Assembly (NCBI RefSeq): GCF_030164425.1
Contig: NZ_JASNJD010000001.1
Coordinates: 434,001 to 498,000, forward strand
DNA: 64,000 nucleotides
Origin: Pseudodonghicola flavimaris
GTDB taxonomy: Bacteria; Pseudomonadota; Alphaproteobacteria; Rhodobacterales; Rhodobacteraceae
Direction of reading: 5' to 3'
Below, in pieces: positions 17,145-24,595 of the stretch. Numbering within the stretch: the stretch's first letter is position 1; the number at the start of each line of letters is the position of its first letter. The notes below the pieces were generated by a model. That model made no database searches. It was not told where the DNA came from and saw only the letters and a program-made list of their open reading frames with translations. The position numbers were made by a program, and so were the translations under genes.

Positions 17145-18797
17145 ATGAGAGAACGCCTCTACATCTACGACACCACGCTGCGCGACGGCCAGCAGACTCA
17201 GGGGGTGCAATTCTCGACGCCGGAGAAAATCCGCATCGCCGAGGCGCTCGACAGTCTCGGCGTCGATTACATCGAAGGTGGCTGGCCCGGAGCGAACCCC
17301 ACCGACAGCGCGTTTTTCGAGGCCGCCCCGAAAACCCGCGCGCGGCTGACCGCCTTCGGCATGACCAAGCGCGCCGGCCGCTCCGCCGAGAATGACGATG
17401 TTCTGGCGGCGGTGATGAACGCCGGCACCGGTGCGGTCTGCCTGGTCGGCAAGACCCATGATTTCCATGTCACCGCCGCGCTCGGCATCACGCTGGAGGA
17501 GAACCTCGAGAATATCGCCGCCTCCATCGCCCATCTCGTCGCCCAAGGCCGCGAGGCGCTGTTCGATGCGGAGCATTTCTTCGACGGCTACAAGGCCAAT
17601 CCTGAGTATGCGATCCGCTGCCTCAAGGCCGCGCATCAGGCCGGCGCCCGCTGGATCGTGCTCTGCGACACCAACGGCGGCACCTTGCCGGAAGAGATCG
17701 CCAGCATCGTCCGCGCGGTGATCGCCGCCGGGATCCCGGGCGCAAACCTCGGCATCCACACCCATAACGACACCGAAAACGCCGTCGCCGGATCGCTCGC
17801 CGCGATCGAGGCCGGGGTGCGGCAGGTGCAGGGCACGCTGAACGGGCTGGGCGAGCGCTGCGGCAATGCCAACCTGACCTCGATCATCCCGACGCTGTTG
17901 TTGAAGGAACCCTTCGCCAGCGGCTTCGACACCGGCATCAGCCATGAGGCGCTGCAGGGGCTGACGCGGATTTCACGGACGCTCGACGACATCCTGAACC
18001 GGGTGCCGATGAAACAGGCGCCCTATGTCGGGGCCTCCGCCTTCGCCCATAAGGCCGGGCTGCATGCCAGCGCCATCCTCAAGGACCCGAGCACCTACGA
18101 ACACATCGATCCGGGCGAGGTCGGCAATACCCGCATCATCCCGATGTCGAACCAGGCCGGCCAGTCGAACCTGCGCCGCCGCCTGGCCGAAGCCGGACTT
18201 GAGGTGGCGCCCGGAGATCCGGCGCTTGGCCGTATCCTCGACCGCATCAAGGCGCGCGAGGACGAAGGCTATGCCTATGACACCGCGCAGGCGAGCTTCG
18301 AGCTGCTGGCGCGGGAGGAACTGGGGCTGATGCCGGAGTTCTTCGAGGTCAAACGCTATCGTGTCACCGTCGAGCGGCGGAAGAACAAGCGCAACCAGAT
18401 GGTCAGCTTTTCCGAGGCGGTGGTGGTGATCAAGGTCGACGGGCAGAAACACATGTCGATCTCCGACAGCGTCGATGCCAGCGGCTCTGACCGCGGCCCG
18501 GTCAATGCGCTGTCGAAGGCGCTGGCCAAGGACCTGGGGCGGTACTCCGCCATAATCGACGATATGCGGCTGGTCGATTTCAAGGTGCGGATCACCCAGG
18601 GCGGCACCGAGGCGGTGACCCGAGTGATCATCGACAGCATCGACAATCAGGGCCGGCGCTGGTCCACCGTCGGCGTCAGCCCGAACATAGTCGATGCCTC
18701 GTTCGAGGCGCTGCTGGATGCGATCCGCTGGAAGCTGGTGCGCGACACCGGCGCGACGCTACAGAGTGCCGAGGAGACCCCGGCAGAGGCGGTCTGA
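17145..18797 (+). CDS. cimA: (R)-citramalate synthase
   Basis: Condenses pyruvate and acetyl-CoA to citramalate, the threonine-independent entry to isoleucine synthesis. The ATG at 17145 gives 550 residues. The DRE-TIM start is YDTTLRDGQQTQG (8-20), the metal-site HTHND lies near 204-208, and the C-terminus has the LeuA regulatory (dimer) domain. The FAHKAGLHASA region near 298 fits the CimA/LeuA family; overall length and the TLRDGQQT variant fit CimA rather than 2-isopropylmalate synthase. GGGAGGGG precedes the ATG. The next gene starts three bases after the stop. Confidence 0.88.
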   Translation: MRERLYIYDTTLRDGQQTQGVQFSTPEKIRIAEALDSLGVDYIEGGWPGANPTDSAFFEAAPKTRARLTAFGMTKRAGRSAENDDVLAAVMNAGTGAVCLVGKTHDFHVTAALGITLEENLENIAASIAHLVAQGREALFDAEHFFDGYKANPEYAIRCLKAAHQAGARWIVLCDTNGGTLPEEIASIVRAVIAAGIPGANLGIHTHNDTENAVAGSLAAIEAGVRQVQGTLNGLGERCGNANLTSIIPTLLLKEPFASGFDTGISHEALQGLTRISRTLDDILNRVPMKQAPYVGASAFAHKAGLHASAILKDPSTYEHIDPGEVGNTRIIPMSNQAGQSNLRRRLAEAGLEVAPGDPALGRILDRIKAREDEGYAYDTAQASFELLAREELGLMPEFFEVKRYRVTVERRKNKRNQMVSFSEAVVVIKVDGQKHMSISDSVDASGSDRGPVNALSKALAKDLGRYSAIIDDMRLVDFKVRITQGGTEAVTRVIIDSIDNQGRRWSTVGVSPNIVDASFEALLDAIRWKLVRDTGATLQSAEETPAEAV

Positions 18798-18800
18798 GCG

Positions 18801-19601
18801 ATGGCAGACGCAGTAACCGACCCGCGGGCCGCTGGGGCCGACCTGAACGCCTGCGCCGATCTGGTGCGGCGCGGCGATCCCGACCGTTTTCTGGCGGCGA
18901 TGGCGGCGCCGGTGGCGGCGCGCCGGGTGCTGTTCCCGCTCTATGCGATGAATGTCGAGGTGTCGCGGGCGCCTTGGGTGACGCAGGAGGCGATCATCGC
19001 CGAGATGCGGCTGCAATGGTGGCGCGACGCGCTGGAGGAGATCGCCGCCGGTGGCGCGGTGCGCCGGCACGAGGTGGTGACGCCGCTGGCCGATGTGCTG
19101 CCGGCACCGCAGGCGGCGGCGCTCGACGACTATGTCGCGGTGCGGCAATGGGACATCTACCGCGATCCGTTCGAGGATGAAGCGGAGTTCGACCGCTATA
19201 TCGACCGGAGCGCGGCCAGCCTGCTCTGGGCGGCGGCCTCGGCCCTGGGCGCGGCGGAGGAACCGGTGCTGCGCGACCTGGGCTATGCCATGGGGGTGGC
19301 CAACTGGCTGCGCGCGGTGCCCGATCTGGAGGCGCGCGGCCGGATTCCGCTGATCGACGGCAGCCACGCCGGGCTGAAGGCGCTGGCGGAAAAGGCGCTG
19401 GACCGGCTGTCGGACGCCCGCGCCCGGCGCGGCGGCGCCAGCCGCGCGGCGCGGCCGGCGCTGCTGGCGGGCTGGCAGGCCGGCACGATCCTGCGGCAGG
19501 TGCAGGCGGAACCGGCGCGTGTCGGGGCCGGCAGCCTTGGCCAGAGCGAGGCACGCAAGCGGCTGAGCCTGATGGCACGGGCCGCCTCCGGCCGCTGGTA
19601 A
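18801..19601 (+). CDS. Squalene/phytoene synthase-fold protein, NDUFAF6-like
   Basis: A 266-residue protein of the squalene/phytoene synthase superfamily. The first helix region reads FPLYAMNVEVSRAPW and is followed by EMRLQWWRDALEEI, a hallmark of this branch. The two Asp-rich prenyl-diphosphate motifs of true synthases are absent, as in NDUFAF6, the complex I assembly factor. A prenyl-synthase reaction is therefore unlikely. It starts three bases after cimA and must be cotranscribed. A catalytic role is not supported; assembly or lipid-binding is an inference. Confidence 0.75.
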   Translation: MADAVTDPRAAGADLNACADLVRRGDPDRFLAAMAAPVAARRVLFPLYAMNVEVSRAPWVTQEAIIAEMRLQWWRDALEEIAAGGAVRRHEVVTPLADVLPAPQAAALDDYVAVRQWDIYRDPFEDEAEFDRYIDRSAASLLWAAASALGAAEEPVLRDLGYAMGVANWLRAVPDLEARGRIPLIDGSHAGLKALAEKALDRLSDARARRGGASRAARPALLAGWQAGTILRQVQAEPARVGAGSLGQSEARKRLSLMARAASGRW

Positions 19602-19668
19602 CCCGAAAGGGGTGAGACCGGGGCACGCTTGCCTACCCGCCTCATCGGAACGGTTCCCCGAATGTGCA

Positions 19669-19696
19669 AACGGCGGCCGAGGGGCCGCCGTTCTTG
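19669..19696. terminator. Bidirectional hairpin terminator
   Basis: AACGGCGGCC / GGCCGCCGTT with a GAGG loop (19669-19692), followed on the plus strand by CTTG and on the minus strand by TGCACATT. It lies between the end of the NDUFAF6-like gene and the converging MFS gene, the right place for a shared terminator, though the T-tracts are short. Confidence 0.65.
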
Positions 19697-19717
19697 TATC
19701 CGGGAAACGGGCGCGGA

Positions 19718-20956
19718 TCAGATCGGATCGCGGCGGCCCTCTTCGGGCTGGAACACCAGCCACAGCAGCGCGCCGCCGGCCAGCACCAGGAAGGGCGCCA
19801 TCGCCATGTTCACCGCGCTCCAGCCTTCCTGCGCGGTGCCGCCGGAGCAGTTCATCAGCCCGCCGGAAGAGAGCGAGGCCATGGTGACGCCGCCGAAGAC
19901 CAGCAGGTCGTTCAGGCCCTGCATCCGGCCGCGCTCGTGCGGCTCATGCGCACTGGCGAGCATGGTGGTGGCGCCGACGAAGCCGAAGTTCCAGCCGAGC
20001 CCGAGCAGCACCAGCGCGACGAAGAAATGTTCCAGCTGCACACCGCTCAGCGCCACCGCACCGGCGCCGGCCAGGATCGACAGGCCGGCGGCGACGACCT
20101 TTTCCACCCCGAAGCGGGCGATCAGGTGGCCGGTGAAGAAGGAGGGGATATACATCGCCAGCACGTGGCTGGTCACCACATTGGCCGCATCCCCCTGATC
20201 GAAGCCGCAGCCCACCACCGCCAGCGGGGTCGAGGTCATCACCAGGTTCATCAGCGCGTAGGAGACCATGGCGCAGATCACCGCCACCGCGATCCTGGGG
20301 GTGGTGATCAGCTCCCACCGGGTACGGCCGCGCGGGGCGTCGGCGGCGGGCGGTCGGGGCCGGGGAATATCGAGGAAGACGAAGAGGAAGGAGCCGATCA
20401 GGTTGATCGCCACCACCGCCAGATAGGCGCCGAGAAAGGCGGCGACCCGGGCATCGGGGGATTCGATCATGCCGTTGGTGGCCTTGACCAGCTGTGGCCC
20501 GATGATGGCGGAGAGCAGCCCGCCCGCCATCACGTAGGAAATCGCCTTGGGTCGGAACGCGTCAGAGGCGGTATCGGCGGCGGCGAAGCGGAAGAAGCCC
20601 TGCGCGCTCATGTAGAAGCCGGTGAAGAAGGACCCGAGCAGGAAGATCGGGAAGGAGCCCAGATACAGCCCCAGCGCGCCGATGCCGCCGCCGAGGGCGC
20701 CGCCGGTGGCGCCGATCAGAAAGCCGGCGCGGCGGCCCCATTTCTGCATGATCGCGGAAATCGGGGTGGCGGCCAGCATCGATCCCAGCACGATCAGCGA
20801 GATCGGCAGCGTCGCCAGGCAGGCGTTCGAGGCCAGCGACTGGCCGGCCAGCCCGCCCACGGTGAAAATCATCGGCATCTGCGCGCCCAAAAAGGCCTGG
20901 GCGGCAACCAAGACGGCCACGTTGCGCCGGGCCTTGCTGTCGTCAATCTCATGCAT
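19718..20956 (-). CDS. MFS transporter
   Basis: A 412-residue inner-membrane transporter with about 12 hydrophobic segments and a cytoplasmic loop between halves near residues 208-222. KWGRRAG near 73-79 is the loop 2-3 motif of the major facilitator superfamily. It resembles the NRE/quinolone-type MFS proteins annotated as drug or metal efflux; substrate is unknown. It is divergent from the DNA glycosylase gene with a spacer of under 80 nt, so the two may share control. Confidence 0.85.
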   Translation of the reverse strand: MHEIDDSKARRNVAVLVAAQAFLGAQMPMIFTVGGLAGQSLASNACLATLPISLIVLGSMLAATPISAIMQKWGRRAGFLIGATGGALGGGIGALGLYLGSFPIFLLGSFFTGFYMSAQGFFRFAAADTASDAFRPKAISYVMAGGLLSAIIGPQLVKATNGMIESPDARVAAFLGAYLAVVAINLIGSFLFVFLDIPRPRPPAADAPRGRTRWELITTPRIAVAVICAMVSYALMNLVMTSTPLAVVGCGFDQGDAANVVTSHVLAMYIPSFFTGHLIARFGVEKVVAAGLSILAGAGAVALSGVQLEHFFVALVLLGLGWNFGFVGATTMLASAHEPHERGRMQGLNDLLVFGGVTMASLSSGGLMNCSGGTAQEGWSAVNMAMAPFLVLAGGALLWLVFQPEEGRRDPI

Positions 20957-21032
20957 GACGCTTGCCTATCTGTGAATGTGTCTCACGACAAGACGGCTTG
21001 CCTGTATCGGTACATTTCCTATGGTGCGGGCC

Positions 21033-21665
21033 ATGACCGTGGGCCGTCTCATCGAAACACCCGACTGCGTGGCCGAGGGCGCGGCCTGGCTGGCCGCGCG
21101 CGATGGCCGGCTGGCCTCGGCTCTGGCGCAGACGGGCCCCTTGCCGCTGCGCCGCCGGCCCGACGGTTTTGCCCAGCTGCTCTCCGCCATCGTCAGCCAG
21201 CAGGTCTCCGTCGCCTCGGCCAATGCGATCTGGGGCCGGATGAGGGAGGCGCGGCTGACCGGCCCGCGAAAGATCCTCTGGGCCAGCGACGACGATCTGC
21301 GCGCCGCCGGCCTCAGCCGGCAGAAGATCCGCTATGCCCGCGCCCTGGCCGGGGCGCGGATCGACTATGGCGCGCTGCGGAAGGCGCCGACCGAAGAGGT
21401 GGTCGCCACCCTGACCGAAGTGCCAGGCATCGGGGTCTGGACGGCGGAGATTTACGCCATGTTCTCGCTCGGGCGGGCGGATGTCTTCGCACCGGGCGAT
21501 CTGGCCTTGCAGGAGGCGGCTCGGATCCTCTTCGATCTTCCGGAGCGCCCGCGCGAGCGGGCCCTGCGGCAGATGGCGGAGGACTGGGCGCCCTGGCGGT
21601 CAGTTGCCGCGCGGCTGCTCTGGGCCTATTACCGGGTGGCAAAGGACAGGGAAGGGATCAGATGA
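21033..21665 (+). CDS. DNA-3-methyladenine glycosylase II (AlkA-like)
   Basis: Excises alkylated bases from DNA. The HhH-GPD fold is shown by AIVSQQVSV near 50, the helix-hairpin-helix EVPGIGVWTAEIY near 127-139 and the catalytic Asp in APGDLALQEAA near 153-163. With the ATG at 21033 it is 210 residues, the length of the compact AlkA branch; ATG 21021 or 20976 would add 4 or 19 residues without a better ribosome-binding site. It overlaps the esterase gene by four bases (ATGA). Confidence 0.85.
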   Translation: MTVGRLIETPDCVAEGAAWLAARDGRLASALAQTGPLPLRRRPDGFAQLLSAIVSQQVSVASANAIWGRMREARLTGPRKILWASDDDLRAAGLSRQKIRYARALAGARIDYGALRKAPTEEVVATLTEVPGIGVWTAEIYAMFSLGRADVFAPGDLALQEAARILFDLPERPRERALRQMAEDWAPWRSVAARLLWAYYRVAKDREGIR

Positions 21666-22327
21666 CTCGAGTTTTGAACGCCGGCCGCAAGGGCCCGGTT
21701 TCGGGCGACACCCGCTCGGCGGTGGTGTTTCTGCATGGCTATGGCGCCAATGGCGCCGATCTGCTGGGGCTGGCCGACCCGCTGGGCGAACATCTGCCCG
21801 ACACGCTGTTCGTCGCCCCCGATGCGCCGGAGAACTGCGCCGGCTCGCCGATGGGGTTCCAGTGGTTCCCGATTCCCTGGCTCGACGGGTCCTCGGACGA
21901 GGCGGCAGAGCGGGGCATGCAGGCCGCCGTCGCCGATATCAACGCCTTTCTCGATGCGCTGATGGTCGATGAGGATCTGCTGCCCGAACAGGTGGCTCTG
22001 ATCGGCTTCTCGCAGGGCACGATGATGAGCCTGCATGTCGCCCCGCGGCGCGAGGACCCGGTGGCCGGCATTGTCGGCTTCTCCGGCCGGCTGCTGAACC
22101 CGGAGACGCTGAAGGACGAGGTGGTCAGCCGCATGCCGGTGCTGCTGATCCATGGCGATCAGGACGATGTGGTGCCGCCGCAATCGCTGCCGGAGGCGGC
22201 GGAGGCGCTGCAGCAGGCGGGATTCAAGGAAGTCTACGCCCATATCTCCAAGGGCATGGGCCATGGCATCGCGCCGGACGGTCTGGGGGTGGCGCTGGCC
22301 TTCCTGCGCGACAAGCTCGGCTTCTGA
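21662..22327 (+). CDS. Phospholipase/carboxylesterase family alpha/beta hydrolase
   Basis: A 221-residue serine hydrolase. The nucleophile elbow GFSQG lies near 115-119, the acid in LLIHGDQDDVVP near 165 and the base in MGHGI near 198-202; HGYGANG near 25-31 forms the oxyanion region. The family covers small carboxylesterases and acyl-protein thioesterases; the natural substrate is not evident. It is translationally coupled to the glycosylase gene. A short palindrome, GGCAGGGC/GCCCTGCC, lies at 22355-22375 in the convergent end with the next gene. Confidence 0.87.
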   Translation: MTRVLNAGRKGPVSGDTRSAVVFLHGYGANGADLLGLADPLGEHLPDTLFVAPDAPENCAGSPMGFQWFPIPWLDGSSDEAAERGMQAAVADINAFLDALMVDEDLLPEQVALIGFSQGTMMSLHVAPRREDPVAGIVGFSGRLLNPETLKDEVVSRMPVLLIHGDQDDVVPPQSLPEAAEALQQAGFKEVYAHISKGMGHGIAPDGLGVALAFLRDKLGF

Positions 22328-22364
22328 CCGGGCGGCGTCGCTCTGCGGCAAGGGGGCAGGGCGC

Positions 22365-22817
22365 TCAGCCCTGCCACAGCCGCGGTTCGGCGAATTCCAC
22401 CGAGTTCCCGGCCGGATCGCGGAGATAGAGCGAGCGGGCGCCATTGGGCCAGTCGAACTCCGCCTCGATCTCCTGGCCGGCGTCGACCAGCCGGCGGCGC
22501 ATCCGGGCGATTTCGTCCCGGCTCAGGGCGAAACAGACATGGCCGGCACCGGTGGCCCCATGCGGCGGCACCGGCAGGGCCGGATCCTGCGGCGGCCGGA
22601 CGGTCTCCTCCGGGTTGAAGATCAGCAGCATGGCCGCGCCGATGCGGAAGAACAAATGCCGGTTGCCCAGCCGCATCGCCTTCTCCAGCCCGATGACCCC
22701 GCCATAGAAGCCCTCCGCCGCGTCGAGATCGCGGGCATAGAGCGCGGTTTCCAGGATGGCGCCGGGAACCGGGGCCGCTTCGCGCGGCGGCGCGGAGGGG
22801 TGGGGCAGATCGCTCAT
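22365..22817 (-). CDS. VOC/glyoxalase family protein
   Basis: A 150-residue vicinal-oxygen-chelate protein with two beta-alpha-beta-beta-beta units: ETALYARDLDAAEGFYGGVIGL near 23-44 and AGHVCFALSRDE near 93-104. Such proteins use a metal for lyase, dioxygenase or resistance reactions; the residues do not decide which. The C-terminal LYLRDPAGNSVEFAEP motif is typical. It is followed by the RluE gene upstream on the same strand, 12 nt away. Confidence 0.8.
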   Translation of the reverse strand: MSDLPHPSAPPREAAPVPGAILETALYARDLDAAEGFYGGVIGLEKAMRLGNRHLFFRIGAAMLLIFNPEETVRPPQDPALPVPPHGATGAGHVCFALSRDEIARMRRRLVDAGQEIEAEFDWPNGARSLYLRDPAGNSVEFAEPRLWQG

Positions 22818-22829
22818 GGCCCGATCCTA

Positions 22830-23429
22830 TCACCGGCGCGGGCGTCTGTCAGGTCTCGGACCCGAGGGGCGGACGGGCAGCGCCAGATCCTGCCAAGTGC
22901 CCGGCGCCAGCCCGTCCAGGCTCCAGTCGCCGATGCGCCAGCGGATCAGCCGCAACGTCGGATGGCCCACCGCGGCGGTCATCCGGCGCACCTGGCGGTT
23001 CTTGCCTTCGCGAATGGTCAGCTCGATCCAGGCATCGGGAACGGATTTCCGCACCCGGATCGGCGGAGTCCTCGGCCACAGGTCCGCGGGGGCGTCAATC
23101 CGCCGGGCGCGGGCCGGGCGGGTGCGGCCATCCTTCAGATCGACACCCTCGGCCAGCGCGGTCAGCGCGGCGGCATCGGGAATTCCCTCCACCTGCACCA
23201 GGTAGGTCTTTTCCATCTTGTGCTTGGGGTCCGCGATCCGCGCCTGCAGCTGGCCGTCGTCGGTCAGCAGCATCAGCCCCTCGCTATCGCGATCGAGCCG
23301 GCCACAGGGATAGACCCGGGGGATGTCGATGAACTCCGACAGGGTGCGGCGGGCAGAGCCTTCGGTGCCGCGGTCGGTGAACTGCGGCAGCACGTCATAG
23401 GGTTTGTTGAAGCGGATCAGCCGGGCCAT
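22830..23429 (-). CDS. rluE: 23S rRNA pseudouridine synthase, RluE type
   Basis: Converts a uridine to pseudouridine in 23S rRNA. It is 199 residues with no S4 domain, the short form typical of RluE. The catalytic motif is [14 protein letters not shown] with Asp46, then [16 protein letters not shown] and LIRWRIG. The C-terminal tail is Arg/Pro-rich and unconserved. Site specificity is inferred from length and motif spacing; RluF/RsuA would carry an S4 domain. Confidence 0.85.
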   Translation of the reverse strand: MARLIRFNKPYDVLPQFTDRGTEGSARRTLSEFIDIPRVYPCGRLDRDSEGLMLLTDDGQLQARIADPKHKMEKTYLVQVEGIPDAAALTALAEGVDLKDGRTRPARARRIDAPADLWPRTPPIRVRKSVPDAWIELTIREGKNRQVRRMTAAVGHPTLRLIRWRIGDWSLDGLAPGTWQDLALPVRPSGPRPDRRPRR

Positions 23430-23643
23430 ATCGCCCCCTAGCCCAAAGCCGCGGCGAAGGGAACCGGCAGGCTTGTGGATAACGTCATCTGCCTGTCACG
23501 TAAGCGGCGTATCGGTTCCGCGATATCTGGTGTATCATATGGGCTTGCCAGAGTTCGACCACGAGATATAGTCAAATCAGGCAGGGGCGGGTTCCCCGCC
23601 CTGGGGCCGGGTCCGGCAGTCAGGGCAAGGGGTGACTCACGCG

Positions 23644-24231
23644 ATGGATGGCGATTTCAGAACTGAATTTGTACGCGAGCCGGGGGCGCTGAAGCAGCAC
23701 CCGGCCCTGGTGCTCAACGCGGATTATCGGCCGCTCTCCTATTACCCGCTTTCGCTGTGGTCCTGGCAGGAGGCGGTGAAGGCGGCCTGGCTGGACCGGG
23801 TGGACATCGTCGCCGAGTACGACGAATACGTCCGAAGCCCCACCACCAGGATAAAGATGCCGAGCGTCGTGGTCCTGAAAGATTATGTGAAACCTCAAAA
23901 GCGCGTGGCCTTCACGCGCTTTAATCTTTTCTTGCGGGACGAATTCCGCTGCCAGTACTGCGGCGCCAAGGGCGACCTGACCTTCGATCACGTGGTGCCG
24001 CGCGCCGCCGGCGGCGTGACCAGCTGGGAAAACGTGGTCGCGGCCTGTTCGCCTTGCAATCTCAAGAAAGGGTCGAAATCCCTGCGCAAGGCGGGCATGG
24101 CGCTGCGCCGGCCGCCGCGCCGCCCCGGCGCCGGAGAATTGCGCAACACCGGCCGCAAGTTCCCGCCCAACTATCTGCACGAAAGCTGGATGGATTTCCT
24201 CTACTGGGATGCAGAGCTCGACGCGGGGTAA
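23644..24231 (+). CDS. HNH endonuclease
   Basis: A 195-residue protein of the widespread alphaproteobacterial HNH family found in chromosomes near housekeeping genes. Zinc ligands are C103-x2-C106 and C135-x2-C138; the catalytic DH at 115-116 is followed by VVPRAAGG and W-x-N-x2-A-C. GTG at 23632 would add MTHA; ATG 23644 is preceded by AAGGGG at 23626-23631 with a 12-nt gap, so the start is not certain. Role may be DNA processing; no restriction or phage partner is nearby. Confidence 0.85.
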   Translation: MDGDFRTEFVREPGALKQHPALVLNADYRPLSYYPLSLWSWQEAVKAAWLDRVDIVAEYDEYVRSPTTRIKMPSVVVLKDYVKPQKRVAFTRFNLFLRDEFRCQYCGAKGDLTFDHVVPRAAGGVTSWENVVAACSPCNLKKGSKSLRKAGMALRRPPRRPGAGELRNTGRKFPPNYLHESWMDFLYWDAELDAG

Positions 24232-24595
24232 CGTCGCAGCAACATGTGGCGTTATCATGTTGGATACCTGCGAGAGGCACTATCAAGACCGAGCGCCATG
24301 ACGTCAGAAAACGCGATGTGCACGACGCACGGATTACGCATGGCGAGCATCAGACGGTGCGGAGACACGTGGCATGGGGAAGTATTCCGCAATGGGCGGA
24401 GGGCGTCGATCTGGATCGCAACCGATGCTGTCCGACACTGCCGGTTGGCGGGCTTGAAGAGCTAGTCCGATGTAATCCTGCTTGGTAGATCGGTCTGTTG
24501 GGGGGCTGATGAGAGGTCTTGGGGGCCTTTGCCCTTCTTCTGCGGTCTCTCACCAGCCCCAACATTTTCACTCGGTGTCGGCAGGGACTGTCGGC
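24232..24595. other. Low-information spacer with two inverted repeats
   Basis: About 360 nt, lower in G+C than the flanks. CAACATG/CATGTTG form a 7-bp stem at 24240-24262. GTTGGGGGGCTGATGAGAG at 24497 can pair with CTCTCACCAGCCCCAAC ending at 24563, an imperfect long inverted repeat next to the 3' end of the RTX gene and possibly a terminator for it. A 55-73 codon frame (24244/24298-24465, plus strand) is open but has no recognisable domain. Confidence 0.4.

Noticed and set aside
19664-22327. Plus-strand 887-codon frame that ends in the esterase
   Set aside because: The first two thirds are the antisense of the MFS gene plus a shadow of the glycosylase gene; only the end is real and starts at 21662.
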